Origin: Spirochaetia bacterium
GTDB lineage: Bacteria > Spirochaetota > Leptospiria > Turneriellales > JAOUOS01
Reading direction: 5' to 3'
Length of the DNA: 64,000 nucleotides
Assembly (NCBI GenBank): GCA_029880265.1
Contig: JAOUOT010000002.1
Location: forward strand, 243,353-307,352
The notes under the pieces are model-generated. The model saw nothing but the letters and a program-made list of their open reading frames with translations, made no database searches and was not told where the DNA came from. Position numbers and translations under genes: made by a program. This document shows positions 59,049 through 64,000 of this stretch, in pieces. Each line of letters opens with the position of its first letter. Position 1 is the stretch's first letter.

Positions 59049-59111
59049 TATTGTTATTGAGTTTGTCTTGCGTGTCGCTTTGCGACACGCAAGACAAACT
59101 CAATAACAATA
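59049..59111. repeat. perfect inverted repeat, 30-bp arms, 3-nt loop
   Basis: TATTGTTATTGAGTTTGTCTTGCGTGTCGC-TTT-GCGACACGCAAGACAAACTCAATAACAATA. Confidence 0.97.
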
Positions 59112-59118
59112 ACAAATT

Positions 59119-59203
59119 CGGAAGAGGTAGGATTCGAACCCACGGACCCTTGCAGGTCTACGGTTTTCAAGACCGTCGCCTTCGACCACTCGGCCACTCT
59201 TCC
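59119..59203 (-). tRNA. tRNA-Ser (anticodon TGA)
   Basis: Reverse complement GGAAGAGTGGCCGAGTGGTCGAAGGCGACGGTCTTGAAAACCGTAGACC...GTGGGTTCGAATCCTACCTCTTCCG. Confidence 0.95.
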
Positions 59204-59257
59204 CTTATTTTTTCATAGGAAGAGTGGCCGAAGCTTACGCTAACGTCACTCTTCCTA
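59191..59257. repeat. inverted copies of tRNA-Ser(TGA) 5' end in its own leader
   Basis: CGGCCACTCTTCC(59191-59203)...GGAAGAGTGGCCG(59218-59230)...CACTCTTCCTA(59247-59257). Confidence 0.95.
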
Positions 59258-59392
59258 TATAAAACGGAACATAATGAATCATGAAACAGACCGTCAACAT
59301 AATTCTTTTTTAGCTTGAGATTCTAACTCAAAAAAAAAAAATGTTCGTTAATATCAATATACTGTTGATAAAATTTTTTATAAACAAGCTAT

Positions 59393-60316
59393 ATGAATAA
59401 TAATTTCAATAACACTCAATATAAGCCAAAAGTTCTTCTTGTTGACCCGAATATTGCGTTGTATGAAATTATATCTGAATTGTTATCTGAAAAAATGCAT
59501 GTCAATTACGCTCCATCTGCAAAAGAAGCTTTAATATTAAATAAAAAAGAAAATTTTGATCTTCTTATATCTGAGATTGAGCTACCCGACGAAGACGCTT
59601 TAGATTTTATAAAAATAATTAAAGAAAATTCGCCAAATATTATGGTAGTCGTAACAACCGAAAAAGCTACCGTTGAGAAAGCGGTTTCGGCGGTTAGATT
59701 GGGCACGCTTGACTTCATACAAAAACCGTTCACAATCGAAGAATTAGCCGTCTTGATCGATAGATTTTTCGCGCTTACATCTAATAAACAATCAGATTAC
59801 GATTTGCTTGCAAATCTTCTTGAAGAGAAAAGAATGTTTATATTGCCTACGAAATTAGATATGGTAAATACATTTGTTAATGAAATCATAGATGTCGTAA
59901 AGCGCTTAAGTAATATGGATAAAAAAACCACGCTCGGCATGAGACTTGCCATTTATGAAATGATCTTTAACGCGATGGAACATGGTAATCTTGGTATAAC
60001 ATACGAAGAAAAAAAAGAACTCTTAGAGACCCAGCCTAATTATCTTGAATATCTAAAGAAGAGAGCGCTTGAGCCCCAATATAAAGATAAAAAAGTAATA
60101 TTTACTTATATTTATGAAAAGAATAAAATATCTTTTATCATCGAAGACGAAGGAACCGGCTTTGACGTATCGACAATTCCTTCTCTAAAAGAAGAGCTAA
60201 ATGACGGACTGCACGGCAGAGGGATATTTTTATCAAAAGTTAATATGACGAATATTGAATATAATGAAAAAGGAAATAAGGTTACGATCACAAAAATATT
60301 GCCTTCGACGCCCTAA
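59393..60316 (+). CDS. (pseudo)receiver domain fused to RsbW-like HATPase
   Basis: Receiver-like N terminus (VLLVDPN...DLLISEIELPDEDAL...TTEKAT...QKPF); HATPase LAIYEMIFNAMEHGN, IIEDEGTGFD, GRGIFLSKV. Confidence 0.85.
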   Translation: MNNNFNNTQYKPKVLLVDPNIALYEIISELLSEKMHVNYAPSAKEALILNKKENFDLLISEIELPDEDALDFIKIIKENSPNIMVVVTTEKATVEKAVSAVRLGTLDFIQKPFTIEELAVLIDRFFALTSNKQSDYDLLANLLEEKRMFILPTKLDMVNTFVNEIIDVVKRLSNMDKKTTLGMRLAIYEMIFNAMEHGNLGITYEEKKELLETQPNYLEYLKKRALEPQYKDKKVIFTYIYEKNKISFIIEDEGTGFDVSTIPSLKEELNDGLHGRGIFLSKVNMTNIEYNEKGNKVTITKILPSTP

Positions 60317-60327
60317 AACCCAGAAAA

Positions 60328-61152
60328 TCACTCATAATTAAAAAAAAAATCTCCTATCTCGCCCGTAAAAATCATGGCAATTCCCCGGTTATTATTAACG
60401 CCAATTAGATATTTTATTTTATCAGTTTGTGACGTTAAAACTTCAATGTTATAATTTTTTTTATTATTTTTTATTTTTTCTTTGTTCCATGAGAGTTTTT
60501 TATCGAGAGAGGCTCTGTTTATCCAGATATTTATATATTCTTTATTGTTTATATTTTCTTTTTTTTCAAAAACCTCTAAATGAATTTTTGCCGCCGATTT
60601 TTCTGTTTTATAATGATAATAAAATACCTTTGATTTCATATTGCTTCTTGTCTTTTTCGGTTGAATTTGAAATTTAATTTTTGAAACCAAAAAAAATCCG
60701 AAGATTTTTTCTTCAAAATAGTATTGATTATCTTTGTAATTTAAAGCGTATCTCGCCTCGTCTTTTATTTTTTGCCACATCGTATAATTTTCCTCTTTAA
60801 TAATTTTTTCTTTATCGGCGGCTTTTTGTTTATATTTTTGACATGATATACGAACCTGTGTTTTTTCAGATTCGCATAATACATTATAAATCGAGTTTAA
60901 GATATTCGCCGCAGAAGCGTATTCGGCTTTATTAATTCTTCTCTGAAATATTTCAAAAGCCAGCGGCATATTTTTTGCCGATACAAAAAAACTGTCGTCA
61001 ATAAAGTTCTCGTCTATCTCAACTTCATTTTTTTCGTTCAACCTGTAAGGAATGCCGTTTACAGATTCCTGATAAGGGAAATAATATTTTATTGAAAATA
61101 AATAAGAGCTTTGAGATAAAACTAAAAAAAAAACGACTTTTTTAATAATCAA
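60328..61152 (-). CDS. hypothetical exported protein
   Basis: Signal-like N terminus (IIKKVVFFLVLSQSSYLFS); no recognised domain. Confidence 0.6.
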   Translation of the reverse strand: MIIKKVVFFLVLSQSSYLFSIKYYFPYQESVNGIPYRLNEKNEVEIDENFIDDSFFVSAKNMPLAFEIFQRRINKAEYASAANILNSIYNVLCESEKTQVRISCQKYKQKAADKEKIIKEENYTMWQKIKDEARYALNYKDNQYYFEEKIFGFFLVSKIKFQIQPKKTRSNMKSKVFYYHYKTEKSAAKIHLEVFEKKENINNKEYINIWINRASLDKKLSWNKEKIKNNKKNYNIEVLTSQTDKIKYLIGVNNNRGIAMIFTGEIGDFFFNYE

Positions 61153-62485
61153 CTCTGCCGCCTAAGAGAAATTCATACACGGGTCTTTTATTGGCGCTTT
61201 GCGAATAAAATGTATAAGCCTTTTGCGGCAAGAATACGGCAAGAGAAGAAAATAATTTTGTATTTTCATACAATTCGTATTTTACGTAAAAATTCGCTTC
61301 ATCGCCGAGATAACTATCTTTCTGAGCGTCAAATGAAATAACTTTTCGAATAGTTCTGTAATGCACATATTTTAATTCAGCCGACAAACCGCTTATAATA
61401 GAAAATTTAATATTTAATCCCTGGCCGTAAATACCATGCATGGCGCCTCCTGAAAACGATATGCCCCCGTTATTATCGATAAAAATAAACGAAAAACCAT
61501 GCGAGGGCCTAATCGATTGAAAAGATTTTTCGGCTTTCAGATCATTGGGACTTCCCGTTGCCCCTTTTTGTAATAAAGATATTTCGACCGATTTCAGCTG
61601 AAGGCCCAATAAGATATCCCAGAGTCCCGCGTTTACAAACATATTTTCTGAAGCGTTTTTATTTGTTCTTCCCCAATTATATATCAAGTTAAAATCGGCG
61701 AATAACTTTCCTGAAAATATTTCTTGCCTTATTCCTGCCCAATGAAGTCTGCCCGTGTCGGGCTCTTTGAGGCTATCCATATCTTTTTCATATGTATAAT
61801 AAAATTCTGTTTTTATATCTTCGCTTACCTTTATTTTGCCGCCTGCAATATAAATATCGTTGTCATTATAATTATTGCCTCCGAACCCTTTGCCTAAATC
61901 TTCTTTTGAATTATCATAGGCTTTCATCCATGAAAAATATGTTCTTAATAACCCTTTAAAAAAATCATATCTGAAACGAATGCCTGCCCCGTCTGTAGCG
62001 ATAATATGCCCGCCCGGCAGGCTAAAAGGCATAAGCCCTATTTTTGTCTCAAAATTTGAATTCGGCTTCAATAAAAAATATACATTTCTTGTTTTAAGGT
62101 TGAATCCCGCCTTGCCGATTGAACCCCCCATGGTTTCAACCGAATCGCTCGAATCTAGCCCAAAAACGGTAAAAATATCAAATACCGAATGAATTTCGGT
62201 ACTCTCGTTCACTTTAAGCGACAAACGGTTTCTAAAAAACAAATCTTGATAGGTTACTTTTTTTTGTTCGGAAGTTGCGGGAAAATCTCCTATGGCGGTT
62301 TTACTTTGAAAGTGCCATATTCTTGTTCGCAAAAATCCGCTTAGACTTAAATTTTTCAGATTTTCGTCAATTTCTGCCTGGTTTTCATATGCATTTAAGG
62401 GAACAATAAAGAAAAATAAAAACAATAATACCGCTAATTTATTATGGGCCGCTGAAAAAACTGAATTATTTTTAATATAAATCAT
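61142..62485 (-). CDS. outer-membrane beta-barrel/porin-like protein
   Basis: Signal peptide; alternating amphipathic strands; alginate-export-porin-like layout; aromatic-rich strands (e.g. LKYVHYRTIRKVISFDAQ). Confidence 0.65.
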   Translation of the reverse strand: MIYIKNNSVFSAAHNKLAVLLFLFFFIVPLNAYENQAEIDENLKNLSLSGFLRTRIWHFQSKTAIGDFPATSEQKKVTYQDLFFRNRLSLKVNESTEIHSVFDIFTVFGLDSSDSVETMGGSIGKAGFNLKTRNVYFLLKPNSNFETKIGLMPFSLPGGHIIATDGAGIRFRYDFFKGLLRTYFSWMKAYDNSKEDLGKGFGGNNYNDNDIYIAGGKIKVSEDIKTEFYYTYEKDMDSLKEPDTGRLHWAGIRQEIFSGKLFADFNLIYNWGRTNKNASENMFVNAGLWDILLGLQLKSVEISLLQKGATGSPNDLKAEKSFQSIRPSHGFSFIFIDNNGGISFSGGAMHGIYGQGLNIKFSIISGLSAELKYVHYRTIRKVISFDAQKDSYLGDEANFYVKYELYENTKLFSSLAVFLPQKAYTFYSQSANKRPVYEFLLGGRVDY

Positions 62486-62516
62486 ATATATATTTCTTTT
62501 AACTTTATTGTTTTTG

Positions 62517-63350
62517 TTAATATTTTAAAAACCATTTATCAATTTCTTTTTTTCGTATTATTTCGTTTATCCATAAATCTATTTGATTTTTCAAAATCGT
62601 ATCGCCAAAAGGAATTCCCGCGCAAATCTTCTCTGTTCTTTTACCGCCCTTTAATATTGCGTATCCGTTTTTCCATTGGGAATTCTTTTTTATCGTATAT
62701 TCTAAAAACAGCGAATCATGAATAAAACCATGGGCGCTGCCCGAAAAAACAGCCTCAAAACCTTCTTTGTTTGAATTTACCACAATGACTTTATGCTTAT
62801 CAAATTCAGAACGAATAAGGCTCTGATAAGCGCTGCCCTCTTTTACGGCGAAAGTAAATGCGGCCAGTTTTTTAATATCCCAAATTGTTTTATAAGGAAT
62901 CTCTTCAAATTCTTCTCCGAATTTAGTTTTAGGCAGTCTTCTTTTGTTTACAAAAACAGCCGGAGTGATAGACAAGTACGGTTCTGAAAACCAGATTTTT
63001 TTGCCTCTCTCAAGATTTCTTGACATACCGCCGAGTATAACATCGACTTTATTTGTTTCAATGGCCGATGTATACTCTTTAACAGAAAGCGGCACAATTT
63101 CTGTATTTACGCCAAGAAATTCAGCCAAAGAAGAGGCCATATCTATTTCTATGCCGATATTTTTTCCCTCTTTTTCAAATTTCAAAGGAGGATAATCAAC
63201 CGACATTCCTATTCTAATTTTTTGGTTTTTCAATATTTGAAAATAACGACTCTCTTTTATCTGCCCGTCTAAAGCAAACGTTGCAAGTATAAAGAGAAGC
63301 CAAAGACCATAGAGTTTTCTGCTTCTATATTTTTTATTAATATTTTTCAT
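62517..63350 (-). CDS. extracellular solute-binding protein (amino-acid ABC transporter family 3-like)
   Basis: IRIGMSVDYPPLKFEKEGKNIGIEIDMASSLAEFLG, VDVILGGMSRNLERGKKIWFSEPYL. Confidence 0.88.
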   Translation of the reverse strand: MKNINKKYRSRKLYGLWLLFILATFALDGQIKESRYFQILKNQKIRIGMSVDYPPLKFEKEGKNIGIEIDMASSLAEFLGVNTEIVPLSVKEYTSAIETNKVDVILGGMSRNLERGKKIWFSEPYLSITPAVFVNKRRLPKTKFGEEFEEIPYKTIWDIKKLAAFTFAVKEGSAYQSLIRSEFDKHKVIVVNSNKEGFEAVFSGSAHGFIHDSLFLEYTIKKNSQWKNGYAILKGGKRTEKICAGIPFGDTILKNQIDLWINEIIRKKEIDKWFLKY

Positions 63351-63611
63351 TATAAATTATCATAGCGACTTTCTTGATTAGAGCTCTGACGTCAAGTTTT
63401 CATATATTTTTTGATAAAAACATTTTTACTATAATAGATTCCCATATTTGTAAAAATTCTTATTAAAAGCCCTACTTTTACCGATATCTTTCTGCAAAAT
63501 GATAAAATTTTATTTTACAGAACATGTCGCATTTGTTTTTTGGGTACAAATAAAGAATTTCAATTAAATTCTTCATTTTTTTCTATTCCTTACTTTTCAA
63601 AAAGTAACCAA

Positions 63612-63659
63612 ATTAAAACGGGCCGGTTATAAATTTGCCGGCTCGTTTTAATATTTTGT
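63612..63659. terminator. putative terminator hairpin
   Basis: ATTAAAACGGGCCGG-ttataaatttg-CCGGCTCGTTTTAAT (one G-T wobble) followed by T-rich sequence. Confidence 0.7.
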
Positions 63660-63701
63660 TTTTCAGGTTTAGACGCTGCGGTCGGCAAACAGGCAGTTTA
63701 A

Positions 63702-64000
63702 TTACTCATAAATCATTTTTTTGGTCATGCCGCCGTCTATGATAAAATTCTGACCGGTTATAAATTTGGCTTTTTCTGATAAAAGATACTCGGCCATCTC
63801 TGAAATATCCGCCGGGCAGCCTACCCTGCCTGCAAAATGCTGCTTATGATCTCTTTTTGAAAGTTTTTCTTTTTTTGTATGTATCCATCCCGGCGATATA
63901 GCGTTTACCCGAATATCGGGAGCAAAGCTTGCGGCAAGAGAATGGGTCAAAGAAAGAAGCCCCCCTTTAGAAGCCGAATAAGCCTCTGTATTGGGTTCTG
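63702..64000 (-). CDS. SDR-family oxidoreductase, C-terminal part (5' end beyond the window)
   Basis: [25 protein letters not shown]...[35 protein letters not shown]; frame open to the window edge. Confidence 0.85.
   Translation of the reverse strand, partial: EPNTEAYSASKGGLLSLTHSLAASFAPDIRVNAISPGWIHTKKEKLSKRDHKQHFAGRVGCPADISEMAEYLLSEKAKFITGQNFIIDGGMTKKMIYE

Noticed and set aside
58700-59218. 172-aa ORF on + strand (with nested 58836-59048)
   Set aside because: It reads through two minus-strand tRNA-Ser genes, terminators and repeats; its apparent internal repeats are the DNA repeats, not a protein.
59329-59341. Poly-A tract upstream of the receiver-HATPase gene
   Set aside because: Intergenic homopolymer in an AT-rich genome; no supporting promoter or frame context.
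63702-63950. Apparently truncated SDR gene
   Set aside because: The frame is open to the window edge; truncation is an artefact of the window boundary.

Overview
This 64-kb window is AT-rich, gene-dense bacterial chromosome. The gene repertoire looks loosely spirochaete-like (OmpL47-type Ig repeats, MlaDEF, tandem cNMP-binding proteins, futalosine-pathway MqnA), but I cannot prove taxonomy. It carries mostly housekeeping genes: clpB, smpB, rimO, pgsA/pgpA, rpsT, ileS, murB, lolA, ribD and a RodZ-like gene. Two metabolic clusters are clear: a HydBGDA-type [NiFe] (group 3b-like) hydrogenase operon and a molybdenum-cofactor cluster (moaCB fusion, moeA, moaA, moaD, moaE, mobA) with a structured intercistronic leader. 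Four tRNA genes are visible. I saw no transposase, phage or CRISPR array. The observations most worth a second look are: (1) a repeat-rich locus around two tRNA-Ser genes (58.4-59.3 kb), where the 5' leader of each tRNA-Ser contains an inverted copy of its own 5' end, plus a perfect 30-bp-arm palindrome; (2) ribD split by an A11 homopolymer frameshift; (3) a hydrogenase large subunit that stops exactly at the DPCxxCxxH motif with no cleavable C-terminal peptide; (4) a 1961-aa single-chain acyl-CoA carboxylase with large extra regions; (5) a stand-alone LarC C-terminal-like protein; (6) a receiver-HATPase fusion with Asp replaced by Glu at the phospho-acceptor position; (7) a Moco-riboswitch-like element between moaCB and moeA. 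All family calls come from reading motifs in the translations; no database search was run.
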